Source of the DNA: Leptotrichia sp. HSP-342
GTDB taxonomy: Bacteria; Fusobacteriota; Fusobacteriia; Fusobacteriales; Leptotrichiaceae
Assembly: GCF_041199995.1 (NCBI RefSeq)
Contig: NZ_CP165646.1
Location: forward strand, 310,001 to 374,000
Direction: 5' to 3'
DNA: 64,000 nt
Made by a program: the position numbers and the translations under genes. Below, piece after piece: positions 52,998 to 62,512 of the stretch; within the stretch, counting starts at the first letter, position 1, and every line of letters starts with the position of its first letter. The notes under the pieces are model-generated. The model did not search any database, was not told where the DNA came from, and worked only from the letters and a program-made list of their open reading frames with translations.

Positions 52998-55229
52998 ATG
53001 GACGCATGGAGAGGATTTAAAGAAGGAAATTGGAAAGACAACATCGATGTTACAGAATTTATCAGATTAAATTATACTGAGTATTTAGGAGATGACAGCT
53101 TTTTAGAAGGGCCAACAGAAGCTACTACTGAATTGTGGAAAAGCCTTTCAGAAAAATTCAAGGTAGAAAGAGAAAAAGGTATTTATGACGCTGAAACTAA
53201 AATACCTTCACAAATTGACGCTTATGGAGCAGGGTATATTAATAAAGATTTGGAAAAGATAGTAGGATTACAAACTGATGCACCTTTAAAAAGAGCGATT
53301 TTTCCAAATGGTGGATTGAGAATGGTAAAAAACAGTTTGGAAGCATTTGGATATGAACTAGATCCTCAAACTGAAGAAATTTTTACTAAATATAGAAAAA
53401 CTCATAATGATGGAGTTTTCTCAGCATATACTGATCAAATCAGAAAAGCAAGAAAAACAGGAATTATAACTGGACTTCCAGATGCTTACGGACGTGGAAG
53501 AATTATTGGAGATTATAGAAGAGTTGCACTTTACGGAGTAGACAGATTAATTGCTGACAGACAAAATCAATTGAAAAATATGGATCCAGCTGAAATGACA
53601 GAAGATGTAATAAGACTTAGAGAAGAAGTTTTTGAACAAATTAAAGCATTGCATGCTTTAAAGAGAATGGCTGAATCTTATGGCTTTGACATTTCTGGAC
53701 CAGCTACTAACGGTAAAGAAGCAGTACAATGGCTATATTTTGCATACTTAGCCGCTACAAAAGATCAAAATGGAGCTGCAATGAGTATTGGAAGAACTTC
53801 TACATTCTTAGACATTTTCTTGGAAAGAGATTTGCAAGAAGGTACTTTGACTGAAAAAGAAGCTCAGGAAATAATGGATCACTTTGTTATGAAATTAAGA
53901 ATAATCAGATTCTTAAGAACACCAGAATATGATGCATTATTCTCAGGAGATCCAGTTTGGGTAACTGAATCAATCGGTGGTATTGGAGAAGATGGAAGAT
54001 CATTAGTTACTAAAAACTCATTCAGAATTTTACATACATTGTACAACATGGGAACTTCGCCTGAACCAAACCTAACAGTTCTATGGAGCGAACAATTACC
54101 TGAAACTTGGAAAAAATTCTGTGCAAAAGTATCAATTGATACATCATCAGTACAATATGAAAATGATGACATTATGAGACCACAATTTGGTAATGACTAT
54201 GGAATTGCATGTTGTGTATCTCCAATGACTATCGGACACCAAATGCAATTCTTTGGAGCAAGAGTAAACTTGCCAAAAGCATTATTATATGCAATTAATG
54301 GTGGAAAAGATGAAAAATTAAAAATACAAGTAACTCCAGAAGGGCAATTTGAGCCAATTAAGAGCGAATATCTTGAATTTGATGAAGTATGGGAAAAACT
54401 GGATAAAGTATTAGACTGGTTAGCTTCAACTTATGTTAAATCATTAAACATTATTCACTATATGCATGATAAATATTCTTATGAAGCATTAGAAATGGCA
54501 TTGCATGATGTTCATATTAGAAGAACAGAAGCATTTGGAATTGCAGGATTATCAATTATTGCAGATTCATTGGCAGCTATTAAATACGGTAAAGTAAAAG
54601 TTGTAAGAGATGAAGAAGGGGATGCAGTTGACTATATCAATGAAAAAGACTATGTTCCATTTGGAAATAATGACGATGCTACAGATCAGTTTGCAGTAGA
54701 CATTACAAGAAGATTTATGAATAAATTAAGAACTCATAAAATGTATAGAGATGCCACTCCTACACAATCTGTATTGACAATTACTTCAAATGTTGTATAT
54801 GGTAAGAAAACAGGAAATACTCCTGATGGAAGAAGAGCTGGAGCACCATTTGGGCCAGGAGCAAATCCTATGCATGGAAGAGATACAAGAGGAGCTGTTG
54901 CTTCACTTGCCTCAGTAGCTAAAATTCCGTTTGAAGATGCAAACGATGGAATTTCTTACACATTTGCAATTACACCAGAAACATTAGGTAAAAATTCAAA
55001 TGAAAAACAAACTAACCTAGTTGGATTAATGGATGGATACTTCAATCAAACAGGACATCACTTGAATGTAAACGTATTCGGAAGAGAATTGTTAGAAGAT
55101 GCAATGGAACATCCTGAAAATTATCCTCAATTAACAATCAGAGTTTCTGGATATGCAGTAAACTTTGTTAAATTGACTAAAGAACAACAATTAGATGTAA
55201 TTAACAGAACAATATCAAATAAAATGTAA
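52998..55229 (+). CDS. pflB: Formate C-acetyltransferase (pyruvate formate-lyase)
   Basis: A 743-residue glycyl-radical enzyme that turns pyruvate and CoA into acetyl-CoA and formate. The catalytic Cys pair Cys405-Cys406 lies in GIACCVSPM. The radical Gly718 lies in [12 protein letters not shown] near the C-terminus. Blocks [20 protein letters not shown] and [20 protein letters not shown] are conserved. AAAGGATGTG precedes the ATG. The gene has its own promoter and terminator; its activase gene pflA follows after about 530 bases. Length is typical. Confidence 0.98.
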   Translation: MDAWRGFKEGNWKDNIDVTEFIRLNYTEYLGDDSFLEGPTEATTELWKSLSEKFKVEREKGIYDAETKIPSQIDAYGAGYINKDLEKIVGLQTDAPLKRAIFPNGGLRMVKNSLEAFGYELDPQTEEIFTKYRKTHNDGVFSAYTDQIRKARKTGIITGLPDAYGRGRIIGDYRRVALYGVDRLIADRQNQLKNMDPAEMTEDVIRLREEVFEQIKALHALKRMAESYGFDISGPATNGKEAVQWLYFAYLAATKDQNGAAMSIGRTSTFLDIFLERDLQEGTLTEKEAQEIMDHFVMKLRIIRFLRTPEYDALFSGDPVWVTESIGGIGEDGRSLVTKNSFRILHTLYNMGTSPEPNLTVLWSEQLPETWKKFCAKVSIDTSSVQYENDDIMRPQFGNDYGIACCVSPMTIGHQMQFFGARVNLPKALLYAINGGKDEKLKIQVTPEGQFEPIKSEYLEFDEVWEKLDKVLDWLASTYVKSLNIIHYMHDKYSYEALEMALHDVHIRRTEAFGIAGLSIIADSLAAIKYGKVKVVRDEEGDAVDYINEKDYVPFGNNDDATDQFAVDITRRFMNKLRTHKMYRDATPTQSVLTITSNVVYGKKTGNTPDGRRAGAPFGPGANPMHGRDTRGAVASLASVAKIPFEDANDGISYTFAITPETLGKNSNEKQTNLVGLMDGYFNQTGHHLNVNVFGRELLEDAMEHPENYPQLTIRVSGYAVNFVKLTKEQQLDVINRTISNKM

Positions 55230-55284
55230 TTTAAAATTGATAAAAAGTCTGAAAATTAACCGATAATTTTCAACTAATATGAGA

Positions 55285-55324
55285 AATGTCGCATAGTTTC
55301 ATAAAATATGAGTTATGCGGCATT
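55285..55324 (+). terminator. Terminator of pflB
   Basis: AATGTCGCATA and TATGCGGCATT pair (10 of 11, with one G-T) around an 18-base loop and are followed by CTTTTCT. Confidence 0.75.
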
Positions 55325-55346
55325 CTTTTCTATTATATGATAATTT

Positions 55347-55699
55347 AAACTAAACTCTGTTTAATACCAAAACCCATTTAAATAACGAATTTATTATACA
55401 TTTTTCTAATAAAGGATATAAATTTAGTATTTTCAAATAATTTTAGATATAATTTTCGTTTTTTAAATAGAATCTGGCTCGAAAATCTGTCGGAGCATTT
55501 TTCTGTGCTGGCAAAACTGTTTGAGCATAGCGAGTTTTTTGTCAGTGCAGAAAAATGTCGTAGACTAGCCATAGGTTATAGGATTTGCGGCAATGAGCAA
55601 TCCTACGAACATAAGAAAAAAGTTGAATAGTTATGAATTAGCTATTGGAGAACCCTGTTATAAAAATTTATTCTCATTTTTAAACGAGGTTTAGTATAA
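55347..55699. repeat. Inverted-repeat-bounded unit carrying family B element
   Basis: Left end ACTAAACTCTGTTTAA and right end, in complement, ACTAAACCTCGTTTAA differ at two or three bases, so they bound a MITE-like unit of about 350 bp. A sequence like the right end (TTTAAATAGAGTTTAGTATA) also occurs at about 34126-34145 beside another family B copy. No ORF inside. Confidence 0.5.
55488..55608 (+). repeat. Family B hairpin element, copy 2 (different stem)
   Basis: TGTCGGAGC is followed by arm ATTTTTCTGTGCTGGCAAAA, loop, arm GTTTTTTGTCAGTGCAGAAA, then the conserved GTCGTAGACTAGCCATAGG and hairpin TAGGATTTGC/GCAATCCTA. The outer and tail sequences match the other copies but the central stem does not. 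Confidence 0.75.
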
Positions 55700-55757
55700 A
55701 ATAAAGTTTAAGTTATCGAATAATTTATTGAATAAAAAAGAAAGAGAGAAAACTAAT

Positions 55758-56492
55758 ATGAAAGTAAAAGGGTACATACATTCATTCGAATCATTTGGGA
55801 CTAAGGATGGGCCTGGAATTAGATTTGTGCTGTTCTTGCAAGGATGCCCTCTTAGATGTCTGTACTGTCATAATGTGGATACTTGGGAAATTAAGGACAA
55901 TAAGATGATTATGACGGCTCAGGAAGTTATGAATGAAATTTTAAAAGTAAAGGGATTTATAAAAACTGGTGGGGTTACTGTATCTGGCGGTGAGCCTTTG
56001 ATGCAGCCTGAATTTTTGATGGAGCTGTTTAAGCTTTGTCGTGAAAATGGGATTCAAACGGCACTTGATACATCCGGGTATATTTTCTCTGATAAGGCAA
56101 AACAGGTGCTTGAGCTTGTTGATATGGTTCTGCTTGATATTAAGCACATAAATCCTGAAAAATATAAAATATTGACTTCAGTGGAGCTTGATAATACATT
56201 AAAATTTGCAAAATATTTGAATGAGATTAATAAGCCGACTTGGTTAAGATATGTGTTAGTTCCTGGATATTCTGATGATGAAAATGATTTGCATGAGTGG
56301 GCAAAGTTTACTTCCCAGTTAAAAAATGTGGAAAGAGTGGATGTTTTGCCATTTCACCAAATGGGGCAGTATAAGTGGGAAAAAGTTGGGAAAGAATATA
56401 AATTAAAGGATACGCCAACACCAACGAGAGAATTAGTTGAAAAAGCTGAAGAAATTTTTAGATCTTATGGGTTGAAATTATTGGATAAATAA
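55758..56492 (+). CDS. pflA: Pyruvate formate-lyase activating enzyme
   Basis: About 244 residues from ATG 55758, with GAGAG upstream; the in-frame TTG at 55728 is less likely. This radical-SAM enzyme makes the glycyl radical on PflB. The cluster motif CPLRCLYCHN has Cys30, Cys34, Cys37. VTVSGGEPLMQPEF and DTSGYIF follow, then LPFHQMGQYKWEKVGKEY, all typical. It is separated from pflB by a terminator and a repeat element, so it probably has its own promoter. Confidence 0.96.
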   Translation: MKVKGYIHSFESFGTKDGPGIRFVLFLQGCPLRCLYCHNVDTWEIKDNKMIMTAQEVMNEILKVKGFIKTGGVTVSGGEPLMQPEFLMELFKLCRENGIQTALDTSGYIFSDKAKQVLELVDMVLLDIKHINPEKYKILTSVELDNTLKFAKYLNEINKPTWLRYVLVPGYSDDENDLHEWAKFTSQLKNVERVDVLPFHQMGQYKWEKVGKEYKLKDTPTPTRELVEKAEEIFRSYGLKLLDK

Positions 56493-56635
56493 AATAAAGG
56501 GAATTAGTTCTAGTTTTTGGTTAAAATTTAGAAATGACTCCCTTTTGATTTATTTCAATTATATTTTCATGCGACTCTTTTATTAGGCAACTTACATTAA
56601 ATTTTATTTAAAAAAGGAGTTTGAGCATATTTCAA

Positions 56636-57427
56636 TTAGCTAATTAAACTTTGTGAATAAATTATCTCTTTTATCTGTCCTAAGTTATTTGCCTTGCCAA
56701 TTCCTATACTAATTGCTTTAGTTTTGAAGGGGGTAAAATTGTAATTTAAGATAAATGAATTTATTTTGGATGAATTTTCCTGAGTGAGCAAGGTTATATG
56801 CGGATCAAAGTTCATAAATACATCTGGAGAGCCATATAAATTGAACAATTTTTCTTTTTCAGGAAAGTACCTTACCCACTCAGGAGTTTCTATGTCTTTC
56901 TTACGGTACTTAGTTAGGTTGACTGTAATTTCATCTGCAAGCTGCTGAATATTTTGATTATTTTTGGCATAAACTGCAAGCGTTTTTCTTTCTGTTTTTT
57001 CTAACTTGTAAAATTCCATATCAAAAGATTTTGTCTGGTTTGCAATTTTTTCGACAGTTTCCTTGATTTTATATAGAGAATTTTTTTCATATTTTGTAAG
57101 ATATAATGTCACATGTATAACATATCCTTGTGTATAAAGGTTTTCAATTTGATTTTCCTCTAATTTCTTTGAAATATTTTTAATATTTTTAGTTGCACTA
57201 TTATCCATAATTATGAAAACGTTATAATTTTCATTTGTACTGGAATCGGAACTAAAAAAATTAAATAAAATCGCTCCTCCAATAATAATGAAGAATATTT
57301 CTGCATCACTAAAACTTTGATCTGAAGCAGAAACGTTAGAATTGTCATTAGAAGTACTGTAATCTGCATTGGAAAAAATATTAAAACAAAATAGTATAAA
57401 AGCTAAAAAAAATATTTTTTTTATCAT
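56636..57427 (-). CDS. Exported 2H-phosphoesterase-like protein
   Basis: A 263-residue protein with a signal peptide (about 1-21) and a second hydrophobic stretch (about 43-58) after a Ser/Asn-rich segment. The rest carries two HXT motifs, IHVTLYL (His105, Thr107) and PHITLLT (His210, Thr212), 105 residues apart. This is the hallmark of 2H phosphoesterases, which cut or ligate 2',3'-cyclic or 2'-5' phosphodiesters, usually in the cytoplasm. Here the domain is outside the inner membrane. It is a paralogue of the gene at 57865-58518. AGGAGG precedes the ATG. The substrate is unknown. Confidence 0.8.
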   Translation of the reverse strand: MIKKIFFLAFILFCFNIFSNADYSTSNDNSNVSASDQSFSDAEIFFIIIGGAILFNFFSSDSSTNENYNVFIIMDNSATKNIKNISKKLEENQIENLYTQGYVIHVTLYLTKYEKNSLYKIKETVEKIANQTKSFDMEFYKLEKTERKTLAVYAKNNQNIQQLADEITVNLTKYRKKDIETPEWVRYFPEKEKLFNLYGSPDVFMNFDPHITLLTQENSSKINSFILNYNFTPFKTKAISIGIGKANNLGQIKEIIYSQSLIS

Positions 57428-57539
57428 AATAAAGCCTCCTAGAATTTCTATTTTAGATTACTTTTATTTATTATCATTATACCTTAAAAAAATCTAAAAA
57501 CAATGTTTAATAAATATTTTAGTTAGCTTTGATTATTTT

Positions 57540-57848
57540 TTATATAATCTGTTCAATTCTATAATTTAATTCGCCAAAATCAATAATTTTAGCTTGTCTG
57601 TGTATCTCTCTGCCTTCATAAAATAGAATAACTACTGGGACTGAAAATAGACTTAATTGCCCAACAGCTTCAGGAATTTCAGATGCTTTGATATAATAAG
57701 CGGGGAAATTTTGTTCATTAACAATTTTCTCAACTTTTGGCATATCAACCTGACAAACGCTGCAATTATTCATTGAAACGTATAATAAAAAATATTCTTC
57801 TTCTTTTATTTTATTAAGTATTTGTTCATAATTTTCAAGTTTTTTCAT
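57540..57848 (-). CDS. Thioredoxin-family protein
   Basis: A 102-residue cytoplasmic thioredoxin fold: LLYVSMNNCSVCQVDMPKVE with the redox pair Cys29/Cys32, then the cis-Pro loop SVPVVILFYEGRE. It has CSVC in place of the CGPC of classic thioredoxin. AAGGA precedes the ATG. It lies 16 bases after one 2H-like gene and 112 bases before the other, so the three genes may form one transcript. Confidence 0.9.
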   Translation of the reverse strand: MKKLENYEQILNKIKEEEYFLLYVSMNNCSVCQVDMPKVEKIVNEQNFPAYYIKASEIPEAVGQLSLFSVPVVILFYEGREIHRQAKIIDFGELNYRIEQII

Positions 57849-57864
57849 AGAATTTTTTCCTTTT

Positions 57865-58518
57865 TTATTTTTTAAATTTTACCGAATAAATTATATTTTT
57901 TGCTTGCCCCAAATCGTCAACTTGAGCGATTCCTATACCAATGACTTTAGATTTGAAAGGTTTAAAATCATATTTTGAAGTAAATGCATCTATTTTTGCT
58001 GAATCCTCTGGAGTAAGTAAAGTTATGTGCGGATCAAAACTTGTAAATACGTTTGGAGAGCCGTACAAATTAAAGGATTTTACTTTTTCAGGAATAGATT
58101 TTGCCCAGTCGGGAACTTTTGCGTCCTTTGCACGATATTTGTTTAAGCTAACTGTTATTTCGTCTGCAAGCTGTTGTATAGCTTCATTGTTTTGAGCATC
58201 AAGCATAAACCAGTTTCCGCCAGTTTTTCTTAATCTGTAAAACTCTATATCAAAAGACTTTGTCTGATTTGCAATCTTATTGACAGTATCTTTTATTGTT
58301 TTTAGTGCTTCAGGATTATATTCTGTAAGATAAAGTGTCAGATGAACTGCATATCCTTTGGAATAAAGGCTTTCGATTCCTGCATCTTTAAGCCCTTTTG
58401 AAATGTTCTCCACATTTTTAGTTGCATTGTTATCCATAATTACAAAAACATTATAATTTACATTGGAAAAAACGTTGATACAAAACATTAAAAAAATCGA
58501 AAAAAATAATTTTTTCAT
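57865..58518 (-). CDS. Exported 2H-phosphoesterase-like protein, shorter paralogue
   Basis: A 217-residue protein with a signal peptide (MKKLFFSIFLMFCINVFSNV) directly followed by the domain. HXT motifs VHLTLYL (His59, Thr61) and PHITLLT (His164, Thr166) have the same 105-residue spacing as the neighbour. Shared blocks include FVIMDNNATKNVENIS, YGSPNVFTSFDPHITLL and GIGIAQVDDLGQAK. It lacks the extra hydrophobic segment of the neighbour. AGGAGG precedes the ATG. Probable periplasmic phosphoesterase; substrate unknown. Confidence 0.82.
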   Translation of the reverse strand: MKKLFFSIFLMFCINVFSNVNYNVFVIMDNNATKNVENISKGLKDAGIESLYSKGYAVHLTLYLTEYNPEALKTIKDTVNKIANQTKSFDIEFYRLRKTGGNWFMLDAQNNEAIQQLADEITVSLNKYRAKDAKVPDWAKSIPEKVKSFNLYGSPNVFTSFDPHITLLTPEDSAKIDAFTSKYDFKPFKSKVIGIGIAQVDDLGQAKNIIYSVKFKK

Positions 58519-58640
58519 AATAAAACCTCCTAAATTTTTTGTTTCAAATTACTTTTACTACAATTATACCTTAAAATATTTTAAAAACAAGATTTAAACA
58601 ATATTTTAGTCTAAATTTGACTGATTTCAATACGTTTATT

Positions 58641-59348
58641 TTATTTTTTTGTAAGTTTATATAAAAATTCATAAAGAAGATTATTCATTTCATCGTAGCT
58701 ATTGCTACGTATAGTTTGAGGAGATTGAACAAAAGGTAAAGTTTGGCTATCCTGCTCAAGAGTTTTATCTGAATCTATTAACAATTCAGTTAGAGCTTTT
58801 GTAAATTCGAGATGACATTGAAAGCCATAATGTTTTTCACTATATTTTATAATCTGTCGTGGACACCCTTTACTTGCTGCCAAGACTTTTGCAGTATCTG
58901 TTAATCCTGGCATATCGCTATGCCAATGCCCTACAGTAGCTTGTTTTTCAAAATGTTTTATGTTGTCATCTTCCAGTCCATCTTTTGTTAGTTCAATTGG
59001 AAAATTTCCTATTTCACGGAAAGGGCTTTTTTCTGTTTTGCCACCAAATGCTTCTCCTAGCAATTGAGCACCAAGACATACTCCGACTACAAATTTATCT
59101 GCCTTTACAGCTTTTCTGATTAATTCAATTTCAGCTTTTGCATCAAAATATGGAAATTCGTTGTTATCTCCAATAGGACTCTGCGGTCCGCCCATCACAA
59201 TTAAAAAATCAAATGAATCTGCATTTTCAGGTAACTTTTCATATTGATATACTTTTGTTGTGGAAATATCGTGTCCAGAAAGTGCTGCCCAAGCAAGATA
59301 AGCTCCTGGCGCTTCAAATGCTTCGTGTAATATAAAGTGTATTTTCAT
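58641..59348 (-). CDS. Class I glutamine amidotransferase-like protein
   Basis: A 235-residue protein with a complete GATase1 triad: Cys91 in VVGVCLGAQLLGEA, His179 and Glu181 in FQCHLEFT. The region LIVMGGPQSPIGDN is the usual oxyanion segment. No synthetase domain is fused, as in GMP-synthase-like stand-alone GATases of unknown substrate (YfeJ-type). AAGGAG precedes the ATG. It stands alone. Confidence 0.9.
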   Translation of the reverse strand: MKIHFILHEAFEAPGAYLAWAALSGHDISTTKVYQYEKLPENADSFDFLIVMGGPQSPIGDNNEFPYFDAKAEIELIRKAVKADKFVVGVCLGAQLLGEAFGGKTEKSPFREIGNFPIELTKDGLEDDNIKHFEKQATVGHWHSDMPGLTDTAKVLAASKGCPRQIIKYSEKHYGFQCHLEFTKALTELLIDSDKTLEQDSQTLPFVQSPQTIRSNSYDEMNNLLYEFLYKLTKK

Positions 59349-59525
59349 TGGTGTTCTCCTTTAGTTTTTGAGTTTATTATATAATTTTCCATAAGATATT
59401 TCAATAGAGTAATTTTAAAGTGTAAATTTAAAGAAATTTTATAATAAAATTGAAAAAACTTATAAAAATCATCTTGATATATGGTATAATACTTGTAATG
59501 TGAGAAAAGTTTTTAGGAGAGAAAA

Positions 59526-61016
59526 TTGTTAAAAATAGGAATTGTAGCTGAATATAATCCATTTCACAACGGACATTTGTATCAAATCAGGAAAATTAAA
59601 GAGATATTTGGTGAAGATGTCTTGATTGTGGTAGTGATAAGTGGAGATTTTGTTCAACGGGGAGAAATTTCGTTTTTGGATAAGTGGGAGAAAACACAGG
59701 TTAGCTTAGGATGCGGAGTTGATTTGGTTGTGGAGTTGCCACTTTATTATTCGATTCAGAATGCTGAGATTTTTTCAAGAATGGCAACAAAAATTTTGGA
59801 TTATTTGGGAATAGATATTCAGGTTTTTGGAGCGGAAGAGGAAAATATTGAGATTTTGCAAAAGGTGCTTGAACTGCAGAAAAGGCAGGATTATAAGGAC
59901 AAGCTTATGGAATATATGAAAAAAGGCAACAGTTACAGCACTTCTCAAAGACTGGCATTAAAGGAATATAATTTAGATGGAATTGTGAAGTCAAATAATA
60001 TTTTGGCTCTGGAATATATGCGTGAGATAGAAAATAGCAATCTTAAAATAAAACCGTATATTATAAAAAGAGAAATTTCAGAATATAATGAAGAGAACGT
60101 TTCTGAGGATAGGGAAGAGTTTGCTAGTGCTTCGTTTTTGAGAAATGAGCTGGAAAAGATTTTGGATAAATTTTCTGAAGAAAAATTTGATTTTGAAAAA
60201 ATAAAAAATTCTATTATTGAAAAAAAATGTAGTTTTTTAAAAAATAGAGGAGTAGAAAATTCAAAAGAAATTGAAAAAAAAAATTATAATTTTGAGAAAA
60301 AGCAAAATATTAGGGAAAAAATAGATTTAGAAAGTTTGAAAAATGTAAAAACAGAAGAAAGAATCTTTTGGAAACTAGAAGAGATTCAGAAATTTTTACC
60401 AGAAAAATCATTTGACATTATTTTTAAAAATTTGGAATGGAAGATAAATAACAGATTTAGTGGAGATAAAATAAAGGAAGAAATCTTTAAAATTGTGAAA
60501 TATAAGATTTTGACAGAAAAAAAAGAAAAAATAATGGAAATATATGATATAACTGAAGAAATTTATGCTAGAATATACGGAACAATGTTGAATTCGCAAA
60601 AATATATAGAATTTTTGAAAAATACAAAATCTAGAAATTTATCGAATAAACGTGTAGAACGGATTATTTTGAATATTTTACTAAATATAAAAGCTGATAT
60701 GATGGATTTTGAAATAAATTATGTAAGAATTTTAGGTTTTAATAAAAAGGGTCAGGAATATTTGAAAAAGATTCGTGAAAATAATAAAATTGAAAACTTT
60801 GATACGGAAAATGATTTTCAGAAAAAAGATGTCTTTGTAAATTGGAAGGATATTGAAAAATTTAGAAATTTTGATAAAAATAATCAAAATTTAGAAAATT
60901 TTGAGATTCAAGAAAACTTTTTGGAAAAAATACAAGTTGAAAAGAATGGATTTCTGATAAAGGAATTAATTTTAGGCAAAAAAGAGAAGTTAAATCCGAT
61001 TGTTTGTTTAGATTGA
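59526..61016 (+). CDS. tmcAL: tRNA(Met) cytidine acetate ligase
   Basis: A 496-residue protein of the YlbM/TmcAL family, which activates acetate with ATP to acetylate the wobble cytidine of elongator tRNA-Met. The nucleotidyltransferase motif is visible at the N-terminus (VAEYNPFHNGHLYQIR, HNGH at 14-17), with VISGDFVQRGEISF and VDLVVELPLYYSIQ. It is about 90 residues longer than usual; Lys/Glu/Asn-rich insertions at about 215-265 and 425-475 account for this. Starts at TTG with TAGGAG upstream. Confidence 0.93.
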   Translation: MLKIGIVAEYNPFHNGHLYQIRKIKEIFGEDVLIVVVISGDFVQRGEISFLDKWEKTQVSLGCGVDLVVELPLYYSIQNAEIFSRMATKILDYLGIDIQVFGAEEENIEILQKVLELQKRQDYKDKLMEYMKKGNSYSTSQRLALKEYNLDGIVKSNNILALEYMREIENSNLKIKPYIIKREISEYNEENVSEDREEFASASFLRNELEKILDKFSEEKFDFEKIKNSIIEKKCSFLKNRGVENSKEIEKKNYNFEKKQNIREKIDLESLKNVKTEERIFWKLEEIQKFLPEKSFDIIFKNLEWKINNRFSGDKIKEEIFKIVKYKILTEKKEKIMEIYDITEEIYARIYGTMLNSQKYIEFLKNTKSRNLSNKRVERIILNILLNIKADMMDFEINYVRILGFNKKGQEYLKKIRENNKIENFDTENDFQKKDVFVNWKDIEKFRNFDKNNQNLENFEIQENFLEKIQVEKNGFLIKELILGKKEKLNPIVCLD

Positions 61017-61177
61017 ATTGTTTTAACAAATAAAATATAAAAAATTATAAAAGTGAATAACCATAATTTTTGTATAACGAAGATTTAATACAGTTTGTTA
61101 GAAAGAAAACTGAAATTAAAAAAATTGTATTAATGAATTTTATAAATAAATAAAAAGAATAGGAGAGGATTATAGGA

Positions 61178-62131
61178 ATGGGATTGTTAATAACAATTAA
61201 TGTGCTGTTTATGATATTTTTCTTTGTGATAGCATATATGTCGATACGGTATTTTATTAATCAGATTGAAAAATATCCGAGAGTTACATTTGAAGAGGTG
61301 TATAACAGTAAAAAATTGAGACAGAAGTATAATATTGAGGATAATAAGGCAAATCCTTATGATTATGGGTATAATTTTAAGGAAATTGAGTATAAGTCAG
61401 GGAAAATACAGCTTTATGGATGGCTTATTGAGAATAAGGAAGCTACAAAAACGATGATTATTTCGCATGGTCGTGGTGTAAATAGGCTCGCTTCGTTACA
61501 ATATTTGGAAATGTTTAAAAATATTGGACTTGACAAGGAGTATAATTTTTTTATTCCAGATTTGAGAAACTCTGGAAAGTCTGATGTGGCTAAAACTAAG
61601 ATGGGGTACTGCTTTGGACAGGATATTTTTCATACAATGGAAATGCTGAATGAAAGATTTGGAAAGAACAATTTTACACTTTACGGGTTTTCACAAGGAG
61701 GAATGGGTTCTGCGATTGCTTCTAAAATGTACGTGAAGGCACTTAGAAAAAAAGGGATTGTGATTGATAAGCTGATTTTGGACAGTTCGATTTCGAATAT
61801 AAGAAAGAGAATTAAGGAAGATGCAAAAAAACGTCGTGTTCCAAAATTTATTGTAAGTGTTATTGTAAGAATTTTTAATTTAAGAGTTGGAAGCCATCTT
61901 GATAAGCTTAGATTATCGTATTTGCTAAAAAGAATACCTACTTTGATAATTCAGTCTAAAAATGACAAGGCTACAACTTATGGAATGCTTATGGAAGAAT
62001 ATAACGAACTTGCACAGAATGAAAATATCAAGCTAAAAGTTTTTGAAAAAGGTTCACACACAAGAATTTATGCTGATCCTGAATGTAAAGATGAATATGT
62101 TGAGGCAGTAAAAGAGTTTTTAACAAATTAA
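61178..62131 (+). CDS. Membrane-anchored alpha/beta hydrolase
   Basis: A 317-residue hydrolase with one N-terminal TM helix (about 4-24). The oxyanion region ISHGRGVNR, nucleophile Ser172 in YGFSQGGMGS, probable acid Asp in QSKNDKATTY, and His in GSHTRIY make a full triad. It resembles YqkD/S9-like hydrolases of unknown substrate. AGGAGAGG precedes the ATG. Confidence 0.9.
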   Translation: MGLLITINVLFMIFFFVIAYMSIRYFINQIEKYPRVTFEEVYNSKKLRQKYNIEDNKANPYDYGYNFKEIEYKSGKIQLYGWLIENKEATKTMIISHGRGVNRLASLQYLEMFKNIGLDKEYNFFIPDLRNSGKSDVAKTKMGYCFGQDIFHTMEMLNERFGKNNFTLYGFSQGGMGSAIASKMYVKALRKKGIVIDKLILDSSISNIRKRIKEDAKKRRVPKFIVSVIVRIFNLRVGSHLDKLRLSYLLKRIPTLIIQSKNDKATTYGMLMEEYNELAQNENIKLKVFEKGSHTRIYADPECKDEYVEAVKEFLTN

Positions 62132-62178
62132 AGTTATAAAAAAAATGTTTCTAAATAATTAAAATGTATTTTATAAAT

Positions 62179-62372
62179 CGACGGAGCTTTTATTTGTTCA
62201 ACTACGATTGTCTGACGACTGGAAGGAGGAGTTTCGGAGTTGGATAAATAAAATTCGAAGTCTAGTCATAGGTATTGCGTAGCAATCTTGCAACAATTTT
62301 AATTATCAGGATAAACTTTTACTGCAAGATAAGGATTTGCGGTAATGAGCAATCCTGCGAAAAATAAACAAA
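62179..62372 (+). repeat. Family B hairpin element, copy 3 (with inserted hairpin)
   Basis: CGACGGAGC, arm CTTTTATTTGTTCAACT, arm AGTTGGATAAATAAAA, then TCTAGTCATAGGT as in copy 1. About 55 extra bases follow, containing a small hairpin ATCTTGCA/TGCAAGAT. The tail AGGATTTGCGGTAATGAGC and AATCCTGCGAA then resumes. No ORF; the rest of the 62132-62512 gap shows nothing else. Confidence 0.75.
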
Positions 62373-62512
62373 ATAATTTAATATTGGAAATTAGAAATTA
62401 TGTTAAATATAAGAAGTTCTAATTTAGCATATAATTCAAAATTTATTAAATAATTGATATTTAAATGGAGAATAATATAAACAATATAAAAAACAGAAAG
62501 GTAGAAAATTTA

